The translations under genes and the position numbers were made by a program. The notes under the pieces were generated by a model. That model worked only from the letters and a program-made list of their open reading frames with translations. It was not told where the DNA came from and did no database searches. Positions 43,295 through 53,092 of a DNA stretch of 54,493 nt are shown here, one piece after another. Positions within the stretch are counted from its first letter, which is position 1. Each line of letters opens with the position of its first letter. The DNA is from Aestuariivirga sp. (GTDB lineage: Bacteria; Pseudomonadota; Alphaproteobacteria; Rhizobiales; Aestuariivirgaceae), in the NCBI GenBank assembly GCA_030680855.1, contig JAUXUN010000002.1:1-54493 (forward strand). The letters run 5' to 3'.

Positions 43295-43311
43295 TTTGGG
43301 GATTGCCTGAC

Positions 43312-44370
43312 ATGAAAGTGATGGTCACGGGTGGATCGGGGTTTATCGGATCGGCGGTCTGCCGTCATTTAATCCGGGATCTGGGACACGCAGTTGTCAA
43401 TGTCGACAAGCTTACCTATGCTTCAACTGCGGGTTCCACCGCCGTGGTCTCGGCAAGCCCGCTCTACCGTTTCCACAAGCTCGACATCTGCGGCCGCGAT
43501 GCGATGCTCGAGGTCATGCGGAATGAGGCCATCGACGCGGTGATGCATCTGGCGGCGGAAAGCCATGTGGACCGCTCGATCAATGATCCCGGCGCATTCA
43601 TGCAGACCAATATCCTGGGAACCTATTCGCTTCTGCAGGCGGCGCGCGCCTATTTTACAACCCTGACACCTTCCAAGAAAATGACGTTCCGTTTCCATCA
43701 CATCTCGACCGATGAAGTTTTTGGCGACCTGCCGCTGGATGACAGCCTCTTCACCGAGGACACGGCCTACGCGCCCTCGTCGCCTTATTCGGCTTCCAAG
43801 GCCGCTTCCGACCATCTGGTGATGGCCTGGCACAAGACCTACGGGCTGCCGGTTGTGCTGTCCAACTGCTCCAACAACTATGGCCCCTATCATTTCCCGG
43901 AAAAGCTCATTCCGCTGATGATCATCAATGGACTCGAAGGGCTGGCGCTGCCGGTTTATGGCAAGGGGCAGAATGTGCGCGACTGGCTGCACGTTGAAGA
44001 CCACGCAAGGGCGCTGGCCCTTGTACTGACAAAGGGCGCGCCCGGGCAATCCTACAACATCGGCGGAAGGAACGAGCGCAGCAACCTTGCGGTCGTTGAG
44101 GCGATTACCGATACGCTTGATGCGGTGAGTCCGGTTACGGGCCTTAACCGGCGCTCGCTCATCCAGTTTGTCGAGGACAGGCCGGGGCATGACCTGCGCT
44201 ATGCCGTCGATGCCAGCAAGATTGAAGCGGAACTGGGCTGGCGGGCGCAGGAGACTTTTGAGTCGGGTCTCAAGAAAACCGTTGAATGGTACATCGCAAA
44301 CCGGGAGTGGTGGCAGCCGCTGCGGCAGACGCGCTATGCGGGGCAGCGGCTTGGCACAGTAAGCAAATGA
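43312..44370 (+). CDS. rfbB: dTDP-glucose 4,6-dehydratase
   Basis: The protein has 352 residues from the ATG at 43312 with GGGGA upstream; the frame reaches a TTG three codons earlier. An extended SDR enzyme: [10 protein letters not shown] binds NAD at the N-terminus, [12 protein letters not shown] and STDEVFGDL carry the catalytic Thr, Asp and Glu, and [10 protein letters not shown] holds Tyr and Lys. It catalyses step two of dTDP-rhamnose synthesis. The stop overlaps rfbD by four bases. Confidence 0.95.
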   Translation: MKVMVTGGSGFIGSAVCRHLIRDLGHAVVNVDKLTYASTAGSTAVVSASPLYRFHKLDICGRDAMLEVMRNEAIDAVMHLAAESHVDRSINDPGAFMQTNILGTYSLLQAARAYFTTLTPSKKMTFRFHHISTDEVFGDLPLDDSLFTEDTAYAPSSPYSASKAASDHLVMAWHKTYGLPVVLSNCSNNYGPYHFPEKLIPLMIINGLEGLALPVYGKGQNVRDWLHVEDHARALALVLTKGAPGQSYNIGGRNERSNLAVVEAITDTLDAVSPVTGLNRRSLIQFVEDRPGHDLRYAVDASKIEAELGWRAQETFESGLKKTVEWYIANREWWQPLRQTRYAGQRLGTVSK

Positions 44371-45248
44371 TGCGGCTGCTGGTTACGGGAACGAACGGCC
44401 AGGTGGCGCAGGCGCTGGCGGAAAGGGCAGGACAATTTCCGGAGATCACTGTTATCGTGGTTGGCCGCCCGCAGCTTGATCTTGAAAATATCGCAACGGT
44501 ATTTCCGGCCATTGCGGAGGCTGGCGCTGATCTTGTCGTCAATGCGGCGGCCTATACGGCGGTGGACAAGGCAGAGCAGGAACCGCAACGGGCTTTTGCC
44601 ATCAACCGGGATGGCGCCGCTGCGGTTGCCGCCGCAGCCCAGACCTTGGGAGCTCCCCTCATTCATCTGTCTACGGATTATGTGTTTTCGGGCAGCAAGG
44701 CCACAGCTTACGTGGAAAGCGATGAAACGGGGCCATTGGGCGTATATGGCCAATCGAAACTTGCCGGTGAACTGGCAGTGCGCTCGGCAAACCCGAGTGC
44801 GCTGATTTTCCGCACCTCATGGGTCTACAGTCCCTTTGGCAGCAATTTCGTGAAGACAATGCTGCGCCTTGCCGGCGAAAGGCGTGTGTTGCGTGTGGTG
44901 GAAGATCAAGTGGGCAGTCCCACAAGCGCGCTCGACCTGGCGGAGGCGATCTTGCGGATTGCGTCTTGTGCCGGGGTTGGGTCTGGGGCCACATTTCATG
45001 TTGCGGGCAGCGGCTCCGTGAGCTGGTGCGGACTGGCCAGGCATGTTTTCGAAGTGAGCAGGCTGGCGGGGGGGCCGACCGCCAAGGTCGTGCCGATTTC
45101 GACGTCCGAATATCCAACGCCGGCGCGGCGACCTGCCAACTCGCGTCTTGACACGTCGGCATTCGAAGCCTGTTTCGGCCGCTCCCTGCCGGATTGGCGC
45201 TTGGGGGTGGAAGCGACCGTGCGCCGGATTATAGCCGGCGTGAACTAG
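44367..45248 (+). CDS. rfbD: dTDP-4-dehydrorhamnose reductase
   Basis: The protein has 293 residues from the ATG at 44367, which overlaps the rfbB stop; the longer frame back to 44286 is a shadow of rfbB. The NADPH-binding opening [38 protein letters not shown] and YGQSKLAGE (Tyr and Lys) identify the last enzyme of dTDP-L-rhamnose synthesis. Order A-C-B-D is one of the common arrangements. A short GC-rich inverted repeat with a T-run follows at 45262-45280. Confidence 0.94.
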   Translation: MMRLLVTGTNGQVAQALAERAGQFPEITVIVVGRPQLDLENIATVFPAIAEAGADLVVNAAAYTAVDKAEQEPQRAFAINRDGAAAVAAAAQTLGAPLIHLSTDYVFSGSKATAYVESDETGPLGVYGQSKLAGELAVRSANPSALIFRTSWVYSPFGSNFVKTMLRLAGERRVLRVVEDQVGSPTSALDLAEAILRIASCAGVGSGATFHVAGSGSVSWCGLARHVFEVSRLAGGPTAKVVPISTSEYPTPARRPANSRLDTSAFEACFGRSLPDWRLGVEATVRRIIAGVN

Positions 45249-45261
45249 ACTGGGTTTCCGA

Positions 45262-45280
45262 CCGCCGTGGCGGCTTTTTT
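45262..45280 (+). terminator. Possible weak terminator after rfbD
   Basis: CCGC-CGTG-GCGG (45262-45273) followed by C and six T residues (45275-45280). The stem is only 4 base pairs, so termination may be partial, allowing read-through into the chain-length gene. Confidence 0.4.
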
Positions 45281-45388
45281 AGGGTAACCATGATTGGGGC
45301 TACCCCAAATATTCATTCAACTTCTCGTCAAATGCGGGCAATATGTTGGAGCCAAAGGAATTGGCGAATTGGGGTTCTGGACGGCGCC

Positions 45389-46993
45389 ATGCAGCAAAGC
45401 GACGACATACGATATTACCTGGGCATTCTGCGGCGGCGGTACCCGTATTTCCTTGGGGCCTTCCTTGCAGTGCTCGGCGTGTCGGTCATTGTCGCTGTTG
45501 TGCTGCCTCCGATCTATCGCTCCGAGGCAAAGATTTTGGTGGAATCCCAGCAGATTCCATCGGAACTTGTCCGTTCCACCGTGACGGGCCTTGCGGCGGA
45601 ACGCATCGAGGTGACGCGGCAGCGCATCACGGCGCGCGAAGGACTTATTGCGATTGCTGACAAATATTCCCTTTTTCCCGATGAACGAAAAAAATTGTCG
45701 GTCACCCAGCTGGTTGACCTCATGCGAGAGCGCATTTTCATCCTGCCCTTCGACCTAGCGCTCGCGGGCCGACGCCCTCGGGAAGGAGCGCTGACCATCG
45801 CCTTCACTGTGGGGTTCGAATATGAGCGCGCCGACATAGCGGCAAGGGTTGCCAATGAGCTGGTCACGCTGATCCTGAATGAAGATATCCGCAGCCGCAC
45901 CAACAGGGCATCGGAAACCACGCAATTCCTCGTCCGGGAGTCAGACCGGCTGCAGGATGAATTGGTGAAGGTCGACAAGATATTGTCCGATTTCAAGCTG
46001 CAGTTCAGGGACGCCTTGCCGGAGCGCATTCCGTTCCAAATGGCGGCGTTGGAGCGGGCCGAGAGCAATCTGAAAGATATTGACCGGGAGATCAGCGGGC
46101 TCTCGGAGTCTAAACGCCTGCTGGAACTTGAAATGTCGTTACGCAATGCCTCGCTCATTGGCAGCGCGGGTGACAATGCTCAGAACAATCCATTTCGCCA
46201 GCTTGAGGTGCTGCAATCAGAACTGGCGCAGAAGTCGGCCATATATTCCGACAGCCATCCCGAAATCAAGGCTTTGAAGGGACGGATAGCAGCGCTTGAA
46301 AAACAGCTCGGGCCAGTGGATGCGAAGCCTGCCGGAGACGCGCCGATGTCCCCGAATGATTTGAAGAAACTTGATCTGAATTCGCGCATTGTCGCGGAAA
46401 AAATGGATACGATCGAGCGCCAGCTCAAATTGTACACGTCCCAGAAGACAGCAATTGCCGCCGGGGTGGCCGAACTCAACAAGGTTCTGGGACAGGCGCC
46501 TGAAGTGCAGATCAATCTTTCCCTCATCGAGCGCCAAAGGGAGGGACTGCAGAAAAGCCTTGAGGAGATCAGCGAGAAGCTGACCACCGCCCGGCTTGGC
46601 GAGCAGATGGAAAAGGACCAGCAGGCTGAACGCTTTCAGGTCATTGAACAGCCCATTATGCCGCAGGAGCCGGTTCGGCCAAACCGCGCGAGGATCCTGA
46701 CGCTGGGATTCTTCCTGGCGGGATTGGCTGGCGCCGGTTCGGTCATGGGCCTGGAACTGTTGAATCAGAGCATCAGGACCAGCAATGACATCATCAAGGC
46801 GCTAAACCGGCATCCGCTTGTGGTTATTCCTTACATTACGACCCAGGAGGAAGGGCGCCGCAAGGTCGGCCGTCTTGTGCTGGCTGCCATTCTTGCCCTG
46901 ATCTTTGCCGTCCTGGGGCTCCTGTCGGTGCATTTCCTTTATATGCCGCTTGACCTTGTTTTTGCGAAAATACTTATGCGACTGAACTTCTGA
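45389..46993 (+). CDS. Polysaccharide chain-length determinant, Wzz/PEP-CTERM-locus type
   Basis: About 534 residues from the ATG at 45389, giving MQQSDDIRYYLGILRRRYPY directly before the first membrane helix (about 20-42); an ATG at 45290 with AGGG upstream would add 33 unlikely residues. The long periplasmic region (about 45-430) is rich in predicted coiled coil, for example around DRLQDELVKVDKILSD and LERQREGLQKSLEEI. The second helix follows QEPVRPNRARILTLGFFLAG, and a third hydrophobic stretch lies at the C-terminus. It matches the Wzz family subgroup found in exosortase exopolysaccharide loci and lacks a fused kinase; the kinase is the next gene. Confidence 0.87.
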   Translation: MQQSDDIRYYLGILRRRYPYFLGAFLAVLGVSVIVAVVLPPIYRSEAKILVESQQIPSELVRSTVTGLAAERIEVTRQRITAREGLIAIADKYSLFPDERKKLSVTQLVDLMRERIFILPFDLALAGRRPREGALTIAFTVGFEYERADIAARVANELVTLILNEDIRSRTNRASETTQFLVRESDRLQDELVKVDKILSDFKLQFRDALPERIPFQMAALERAESNLKDIDREISGLSESKRLLELEMSLRNASLIGSAGDNAQNNPFRQLEVLQSELAQKSAIYSDSHPEIKALKGRIAALEKQLGPVDAKPAGDAPMSPNDLKKLDLNSRIVAEKMDTIERQLKLYTSQKTAIAAGVAELNKVLGQAPEVQINLSLIERQREGLQKSLEEISEKLTTARLGEQMEKDQQAERFQVIEQPIMPQEPVRPNRARILTLGFFLAGLAGAGSVMGLELLNQSIRTSNDIIKALNRHPLVVIPYITTQEEGRRKVGRLVLAAILALIFAVLGLLSVHFLYMPLDLVFAKILMRLNF

Positions 46994-47025
46994 GCGTGGC
47001 GCAGCGCGCCTTGAGGGATGCAATT

Positions 47026-47856
47026 ATGGAACGTATCAAAGAAGCCGTTGAGATTGCCAAAGCGGCTCGCAGCCGCCTAGGAGAAGGGGAGCCGCGTGAA
47101 CTTCGAACCACCCGGCCGGCGGATGGTAAGGGGAAGCGAAAATCCGGATTCGTGCCGGGAGACGGCGAGCCTGCCCATCTGGAGCCAAAGCAGCTGAAGG
47201 CGATGCGCATTGTTGCCGATGATGTGGCCGATCCGCGAAGCCGCGGCTTTGAAATGCTGCGAACGCAAGTCTTCCGCAAGATGAGCGATGCCAGCCATCA
47301 GACGCTTGGCATCACTTCGCCATCAGCGGGCTGCGGGAAAACGGTGTGCATCCTGAACCTGGCGCTGAGCATTGCCCGCCTGCCGGAAAGATCTATCACG
47401 CTGGTTGATCTGGATCTACGAAAGCCGCAAATTGCCAGTTGTTTGGGGCTGCCTGCCGGGCCTGGCGTGGATGATGTGCTGCGGGGTAGGGCGCCCCTTG
47501 AGGACATTGTGGTTGTGCCTGAAATTGGCAAGGGGCGCTTCCGGATACTTCCCATTTACCACGCCAGCCGCAATGCGGCCGAGCTTATTGCCTCCAGCCA
47601 GATGGCGGAACTGGTCCAGTTGCTTCGGGCGCAGGACCCGACTGGGATCATTCTTTTTGACCTGCCGCCGGTTCTGGCGGTGGACGATGTCATTTCGTTC
47701 CTGCCGCAGCTAGACAGCGTGTTGCTGGTGGTGGCGTCAGGGCAAACCACGGTTTCCGACATCAGCAACAGCGAACGCCTTCTCGGCGCCACGGAAATCA
47801 TGGGCATCGTGCTGAACAAGTCCGAAGAGGGCGCCGAGGCCGGGTACCCCTATTGA
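47026..47856 (+). CDS. Exopolysaccharide tyrosine autokinase (CpsD/CapB type)
   Basis: The protein has 276 residues from the ATG at 47026, which follows GAGGGA; a GTG at 46996 is in frame. After a basic N-terminal region the BY-kinase domain has Walker A SPSAGCGKT (residues 98-106), Walker A' LVDLDLRKPQ and Walker B IILFDLPPVLAVDD. The C-terminus ends in AGYPY, a short tyrosine tail of the type autophosphorylated in this family. It partners with the chain-length protein encoded 32 bases upstream to control polymerisation and export. Matches the PEP-CTERM-locus subgroup of these kinases. Confidence 0.87.
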   Translation: MERIKEAVEIAKAARSRLGEGEPRELRTTRPADGKGKRKSGFVPGDGEPAHLEPKQLKAMRIVADDVADPRSRGFEMLRTQVFRKMSDASHQTLGITSPSAGCGKTVCILNLALSIARLPERSITLVDLDLRKPQIASCLGLPAGPGVDDVLRGRAPLEDIVVVPEIGKGRFRILPIYHASRNAAELIASSQMAELVQLLRAQDPTGIILFDLPPVLAVDDVISFLPQLDSVLLVVASGQTTVSDISNSERLLGATEIMGIVLNKSEEGAEAGYPY

Positions 47857-47877
47857 TGGGGCATCCCTGAAATCAAA

Positions 47878-47900
47878 GAGGACGCCTTGTGGGCGCCCTC
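47878..47900. terminator. Hairpin between convergent kinase and VPLPA-CTERM genes
   Basis: GAGGACGCC (47878-47886) pairs with GGCGCCCTC (47892-47900) around TTGTG with one A-C mismatch. On the minus strand it is followed by a T-rich run (CTTTGATTT), which would terminate the VPLPA-CTERM transcript; for the plus strand it is weaker. Confidence 0.5.
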
Positions 47901-47923
47901 AAAACTTGACGCAAAAAACGTGC

Positions 47924-48622
47924 TTACGCAGACTTGGCGCGGGCGCGGCCAAGGAATCCAAGTCCCGCCAAACCGCTTAGCAGCAAGATCAAACCTGCTG
48001 GCAGGGGAACAACCGGCTCAGAGCTATTTGGAAACGCGCGAACATTTGAAAACTCAAATGCATTTTGGCCAATCGAATAGAACCTCACGGTGTCATAAAC
48101 AAATCCATTCAGCAGGCTCAGAATAACGAAGTTGATGCCGTACGCTTGGCCACCGACATCAGAGCCACTCAATGATGCAACTTCATTGTCCTCGAAGAAA
48201 AACCTGATCCAGTTATAACTGTCAGGTGAACCCCAAGCGATAGCGAGGCCCGTTTTCTCGGCACCAAGTCCATAAAAAATTTCACCGCTGGAATTGGCTT
48301 GAACTGACGTATAGGCACCATCCGGCTCATATGGATTGCCCAAACCATCTTCTGTATACTGCCAGGGCGAACGATACTGGCCGCCAACTGACGGACTACC
48401 TGGAGGCGGGTCTATGTACAAAATAGTTCCAGAGAGAAGGTTTAAAACGGGGGATGCGGCATCGGGACCTTCGGGAATTGCTACCAACCCTGAAGGCGCG
48501 TTAACCGTACCTGATTGATAGTGGAGGTCTTGCGAAACCAAAACATTAATCGGTATAGCGATAGCTGGTGTTGCAATCAGCATCGCAGCCAATACAATAG
48601 ACAGTCTCAATGGTTTTGACAT
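47924..48622 (-). CDS. VPLPA-CTERM exosortase substrate, secreted protein of unknown function
   Basis: A 232-residue protein with a signal peptide (residues 1-22, ending TPAIA) and a C-terminal sorting signal: VPLPAG at residue 205, hydrophobic LILLLSGLAGLGFL, then basic GRARAKS. The central part is beta-rich and carries no recognised motif (for example YNWIRFFFEDNEVASLSGSD). It lies between the polysaccharide control genes and the exosortase that should process it. It is unrelated in the middle to the proteins at 20873 and 53093; only the C-terminal signal is shared. Confidence 0.82.
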   Translation of the reverse strand: MSKPLRLSIVLAAMLIATPAIAIPINVLVSQDLHYQSGTVNAPSGLVAIPEGPDAASPVLNLLSGTILYIDPPPGSPSVGGQYRSPWQYTEDGLGNPYEPDGAYTSVQANSSGEIFYGLGAEKTGLAIAWGSPDSYNWIRFFFEDNEVASLSGSDVGGQAYGINFVILSLLNGFVYDTVRFYSIGQNAFEFSNVRAFPNSSEPVVPLPAGLILLLSGLAGLGFLGRARAKSA

Positions 48623-48906
48623 GATAGCCTCTTCCCCGTTTGATTCCGAAACCTGTTAGTCCCGGTTATGCCGACAGCCCCTATTAAGGTTAATTTGTGA
48701 CATTGGGTTAACAGGGAGTCAACGACATTGAATGAGTTTTCAGTAACAAAATGAACTTTTGGGGGAGTGTTGCATTTTTTCAACCCGGCCGAGAACCCAA
48801 ATTAAACCCTTTGTTTCGTTGGGTTATTTTCCATAAGGCTCGGGAGGGCAGTCTCCGCTGTTCCCAATAGTTGAGTCTGGTTGTGGACCAAAACCAATGA
48901 TGCGGT

Positions 48907-50532
48907 CTACTCTGGAATGTAGTCCGGAATGATCTTAATAACGGACTCCAGGAAGGCCGAGAGACGTTTGTCGGCGGCAGTTTCCGGCTCGCCGGGTTCT
49001 AGGGACGTTACGAACCGGACAAGTGCGCCGTCAGCCCGCGACTTGGTTAACGAGTCCCACACGGTATAGACTTTCGCTTCGTATTCGCTGGAAAAACGCC
49101 GGCCGCGCATGTCGAACCAATAATACACAAGCTGCTTTCTTTGGCCCTTCTGAATTATCGCGCGATTGACGGTGAAGGGGGGGATTGCGGCATTGCCAGT
49201 TGATACCTGCACCTGCCGCCAATTTGAAACTTCCCAGCCGCCACCAGGAATGCAAACTTCCGGCGAGTGAATGCCCGGGCCACCGGTGGTCGAATTGTAA
49301 AATGAAATAAACAGATTTACCGAAGCCCGTTGGCTGGCAGCACCATAGTCCGCCAGCAGATAATCGTCGGCTCCGAGAACTTTTTCGATGGTGGGATCGA
49401 GCTTGGGTCCCGGTTGCCCATTCCAGCCATCGAACTCCATGGGAAATGCCGCGAGTGGCTGACGGTCAAGGACCGGGGCTTCCTTTGCGGGAATCAACTG
49501 CCACGCGGCGCCACTGAAGAGAAGAAGCACGGCCGCAGCGGCAAGCGCCTTGCTGGCCAATATGTTCCTCGCAGAGTGGAGCAGACGGAGCATTCCGCCT
49601 GTTTCGAGGTCAAGAATGCCCAGCACCGGTTGAGGCTTTGACGCGAAGCGCTGCAACAGGATGGCTTCAAGATAGAGCAGGGCGGTGCAGGCCACAAAAA
49701 TTATCCACCCCTCAAACCAGTGCAGAAACCCCTCTGCCTGTTCAATGCCATAGGAATTGACCAGGACGCCGATCACGCCAATGCGAAGACTGTTCATGAG
49801 AATGGTGATCGGCATGCTCGACAGGAAAAGGATGATCTTGTGCCAGAAGGGCCCGCGGTAAAGGGCGGCAAACAGAAATCCAAAACTCATCAAGGGAAAG
49901 AGGTATCGCAGTCCGCTGCAGGCTTCGGCAACCTGCAGCTTGTAGACGCCCAGATCGATGACATTGCCATCAAGATAAACCGGAATCCCCATCGTCTGGA
50001 TGAATTCCACGCCGAGACGCGAGGAGATAAACTGCAACTGAGCGGAGACTTGCCAATAGAGGATATTGGGCAATGGTAGCATGAAGAAGAGATAAACCCA
50101 TGCAGCCCAGAAACGGATGCCACACTTTGCACCAGCCACGAGCATAATCAAACCGCCGACCACGATGATCAGGCCATAGGTAATGACATCGGGAATTTGG
50201 GTCAGGTTGCCGAGCAGACCCACAAGAATGCCGAATGCCGTGACAGCCAGCCCCGGAACACGACTGCCTGGGTCCGCCAGGGGTGGCCGGTTTTTGATCT
50301 CGCGCAGAAGCAGGAAGCCGGCGATGATCGGGATGAGCGGCCCGTGGCTGTATTCGGGCCGCGACCAGGCGTCAAAGAGTGAGGTTAGCCCGTCCCAGAA
50401 AAAAGCCACGCAGCCCGCAACTGCCAAGGTAATCCACAACAGCCCGCTAGCTAACGGTGCAGCCTCTGGCGTTCGGCCTCTAGTGTTTTCCGTGCCTTTC
50501 GCCACCGCCATGACTTTTGTCTTCCCGGCCAC
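48907..50532 (-). CDS. xrtD: Exosortase D fused to EpsI domain (VPLPA-CTERM-specific)
   Basis: A 541-residue inner-membrane protease/transpeptidase. Residues 25-295 form the exosortase with about eight membrane helices and the catalytic triad expected of the family: Cys205 in VAEACSGLRYLFP, Arg250 in LMNSLRIGV and His271 in GFLHWFEGW. A membrane segment near 325 leads to a periplasmic EpsI domain (about 345-541, with SPEVCIPGGGWEV). The partner substrates are the three VPLPA proteins in this window, which fits exosortase type D. The start is GTG at 50532; an ATG at 50511 is an alternative and would shift numbering by seven. The gene lies eight bases after prsT and shares its operon. Confidence 0.88.
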   Translation of the reverse strand: MAGKTKVMAVAKGTENTRGRTPEAAPLASGLLWITLAVAGCVAFFWDGLTSLFDAWSRPEYSHGPLIPIIAGFLLLREIKNRPPLADPGSRVPGLAVTAFGILVGLLGNLTQIPDVITYGLIIVVGGLIMLVAGAKCGIRFWAAWVYLFFMLPLPNILYWQVSAQLQFISSRLGVEFIQTMGIPVYLDGNVIDLGVYKLQVAEACSGLRYLFPLMSFGFLFAALYRGPFWHKIILFLSSMPITILMNSLRIGVIGVLVNSYGIEQAEGFLHWFEGWIIFVACTALLYLEAILLQRFASKPQPVLGILDLETGGMLRLLHSARNILASKALAAAAVLLLFSGAAWQLIPAKEAPVLDRQPLAAFPMEFDGWNGQPGPKLDPTIEKVLGADDYLLADYGAASQRASVNLFISFYNSTTGGPGIHSPEVCIPGGGWEVSNWRQVQVSTGNAAIPPFTVNRAIIQKGQRKQLVYYWFDMRGRRFSSEYEAKVYTVWDSLTKSRADGALVRFVTSLEPGEPETAADKRLSAFLESVIKIIPDYIPE

Positions 50533-50540
50533 TGTTTAAT

Positions 50541-52955
50541 CTAGTTGCCGGAATCGAGATCGGCCAACGCCTTGCGGACTTTTTCCTTTAGCAGAGCATC
50601 GTCTTTGAGCAAAGCTTCGGTCTTGGTTAACTGGGCTTTTGCGTCAGCATTGCGCTTGAGCGCCACATAGGTCATTGCCAGATGGTATTTCACGAGGGCG
50701 AGGCCGGGCAGCTTTTCGGCGGCCTGCTCGAGATTCAAAAGTGCTGTGCGGTAATCGCCCTTGCGATAGGCCACCCAACCCAGCGTGTCCTTGAACTGGG
50801 GGACATCAATGGAGTCGAGGCGCTGCGCAAGCTGATAGGCCCGCTCAAGGCTTTCTGTATCGGTGCGGTAGTCGGCGAGCAGGCTCGAAAGATTGTTAAT
50901 GACGATGAGGGCATCGGGGGTTGCCTTGAGCTGTTCGTCATAAATGGCAATGGCACCGTCGAATTCTTTTTTAGTTTCAAGCAGACCAGCAAGCACAAGG
51001 TTGAGGCTGAGGTCTCTTGGCGCTTTTTCACGACCGGCTTTGAGCAGAGCCTCGGCGTCGGTTACCTTGTTCTGCGACAAATAGTGTTTCGAAAGCGCCA
51101 CATAGCCCACAGGACTTGCGGGCTGGCGCTCGATTGCCAGCTTGAAAGCGGCCTCCGCTTCATCGGGCTGCTTCTTCATCATCTTGAGCGCACCCATCAG
51201 AACGTGAGCATCGGCGTTATTCGCGTTTGCCGTCAGAATTGATTGAAGGAACGCTTCCGCCTCGTCCAGTTTGCCCGCTTGCACATAGGCGACAACGAGG
51301 GAGTACATCGGCTGCACAGCATCGGGAGCAGAACTGTAGGCGCCTTTCAGCGCTTCAATTCCTTCGTCGTACTTTTTTTGCCCAAGGAGCACCGCTCCCG
51401 CAATCTGCTCGCTGGCACCCGACGGATCGCTGGTCTTTTTCAAGGCATCGGCAGCCGCCTGAGCGCCCACCCAATCCTGTTTGCTGAGCCTGAGTTGGGC
51501 GAGCGCCCGCAAAAGGCGCGGATCGTTTGGATTGCGGGCTGCGGCCTCATTCAGGACCGTCCCGGCATCCGCGGCCTTTCCCCGGCGGCCGAGAAAGGCA
51601 ATATAGTCCAGAGCAATTTGCGGACCGTAGTTTGAGGTCTTGAGGGCTTGCGCAAGCCGGTCGTTTGCGAGTTCGACGGCACCCTGGCGTTCATGGGCTC
51701 TCCCCAACAGCATCAGGAGGGCAACCGAGTTTGGTTGCTGGTTTAGGGCTTCGCGGAGATCGGCAACGGCGCTGTCCGTTTCCCCGGAATCGAGGCTGAG
51801 ATTGGCGCGCAACGACAGAGCATCGGCATTCTTGGCGTCATCGGCAAGAACACCATTGAGGAGGGTCTTTGCCTTATCTGCCTGGCCAAGCTGGATATTC
51901 ATGCTGGCGAGGAGGATCTGGGCACGGACAACATCTTTCTTTGGTTCGCCCTTAGCTATGATAGTCTCAAGACTTGCGGTCGCGGCATCAGCCTTCTTTT
52001 CGGCAAAATCCAGTTGGGCAAGAGCGAAAGCGTAGTCAACGGCATCGGGTTTGGCAGTAGCCAGCTTTTCAAGCTCCGAGCGGGCCTCTGCCGGCCCCTT
52101 AATAGAGCCAAGGAAGCGGACGAGGTCGAGCGCACGGACCGTATCATCGGGGTCAGCGGCAAGCATAGCGCGCATTTCCAATTCGGCATCGGCAGTCCGC
52201 TTCCGGCTTAACAGGAACGCCAACAGGGCCTGGTGCATTTCCTTAATTTTTGGATAGGCAGCTACGGTCTGGCGCAGCACTGCTTCGAGCTTTGGATCAT
52301 CCTTGGCATCCTCGAAGATCTTCATCTTGAACATCAGCAGACCAAGATTGTTCGGATCTTTGACCAGGCCCCGGTCGATGAATTGCAGTGCCGCCGCCGT
52401 GTTGCCACTCATCATCTGGTCAGCGGCGAGAACCGCATGAGCATCTGGATTGTCGGGGTTGAGAGAGAGGGCGCGTTCGGCATCTTTTCGGGCGCCATCA
52501 CGGTCATTGAGGCGCAACAGGATGGCGGCGCGCAGGGCCAGCACGTCCGTATCGTCCTGCTTGAGGTCGTAGGCATCGTTGACGAGCTTGAGCGCCTGGT
52601 CCAGCTTGTTTGCGGCCAACTGCAGTTTTGCAAGCTTGACGCGGGCTTCGGAATTGCTGACGTCCAGTTCAACAACCCGCTGCAGGCTGTCAAAGACCAG
52701 GGGCCAGTTTTGTTTCTGCTCCTCGACAGTTGCAAGTCCTGCCCAGGCATCAGCGAGTTTGTCATTGAACTTGATCGCGTTGCGGAATTCCAGTCCCGCC
52801 TTGATGAAATCGCCTGAATCAAGCAGGACCTTGCCGCTCTCATTGTGGGCACGGGCGCGTTCCTCCGGCGAAGAACAAGCCGTAACGGCAAAGCCCAGCG
52901 CCAGGATCAACATCCAATTTAACCAGGAAGTGGGAAACGCGAACTTGTGGGTCAT
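50541..52955 (-). CDS. prsT: PEP-CTERM-system TPR-repeat lipoprotein PrsT
   Basis: An 804-residue lipoprotein. The signal sequence ends in lipobox VTAC with Cys27 as the lipidation site. The rest is a long array of tetratricopeptide repeats (about residues 35-795), with typical spacing such as AEAAFKLAIERQPASPVGYVAL. Proteins of this type accompany exosortase and exopolysaccharide loci and are thought to scaffold polymer export at the outer membrane, in the manner of AlgK or PgaA. No beta-barrel domain is attached, so an outer-membrane channel must be encoded elsewhere. Its operon also contains xrtD; a palindrome lies 22 bases before its start. Confidence 0.87.
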   Translation of the reverse strand: MTHKFAFPTSWLNWMLILALGFAVTACSSPEERARAHNESGKVLLDSGDFIKAGLEFRNAIKFNDKLADAWAGLATVEEQKQNWPLVFDSLQRVVELDVSNSEARVKLAKLQLAANKLDQALKLVNDAYDLKQDDTDVLALRAAILLRLNDRDGARKDAERALSLNPDNPDAHAVLAADQMMSGNTAAALQFIDRGLVKDPNNLGLLMFKMKIFEDAKDDPKLEAVLRQTVAAYPKIKEMHQALLAFLLSRKRTADAELEMRAMLAADPDDTVRALDLVRFLGSIKGPAEARSELEKLATAKPDAVDYAFALAQLDFAEKKADAATASLETIIAKGEPKKDVVRAQILLASMNIQLGQADKAKTLLNGVLADDAKNADALSLRANLSLDSGETDSAVADLREALNQQPNSVALLMLLGRAHERQGAVELANDRLAQALKTSNYGPQIALDYIAFLGRRGKAADAGTVLNEAAARNPNDPRLLRALAQLRLSKQDWVGAQAAADALKKTSDPSGASEQIAGAVLLGQKKYDEGIEALKGAYSSAPDAVQPMYSLVVAYVQAGKLDEAEAFLQSILTANANNADAHVLMGALKMMKKQPDEAEAAFKLAIERQPASPVGYVALSKHYLSQNKVTDAEALLKAGREKAPRDLSLNLVLAGLLETKKEFDGAIAIYDEQLKATPDALIVINNLSSLLADYRTDTESLERAYQLAQRLDSIDVPQFKDTLGWVAYRKGDYRTALLNLEQAAEKLPGLALVKYHLAMTYVALKRNADAKAQLTKTEALLKDDALLKEKVRKALADLDSGN

Positions 52956-52976
52956 GTATCAGTCCTGTCTGCTCGC

Positions 52977-52991
52977 TTTAAACTGTTTAAA
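52977..52991. promoter_or_regulatory. Palindrome before prsT-xrtD operon
   Basis: TTTAAACTGTTTAAA is a perfect 7+1+7 inverted repeat 21 bases upstream of the prsT start codon. The position suits an operator or a structured leader. No matching copy was noticed before the other exosortase-system genes. Confidence 0.4.
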
Positions 52992-53092
52992 AGTGTAATC
53001 TTTAGCGCATTTTGAGCGGGTTTGTAATCACACAAAACGATTGCGGCGGAAGATTAACTCCCGCTGCCTGTTAACTAAGTTTAGTTTCCAGA

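Noticed and set aside
45194-45388. Extended N-terminus of the chain-length protein
   Set aside because: The extra 65 residues overlap rfbD and its terminator region and are unlike the family; the membrane helix begins right after 45389.
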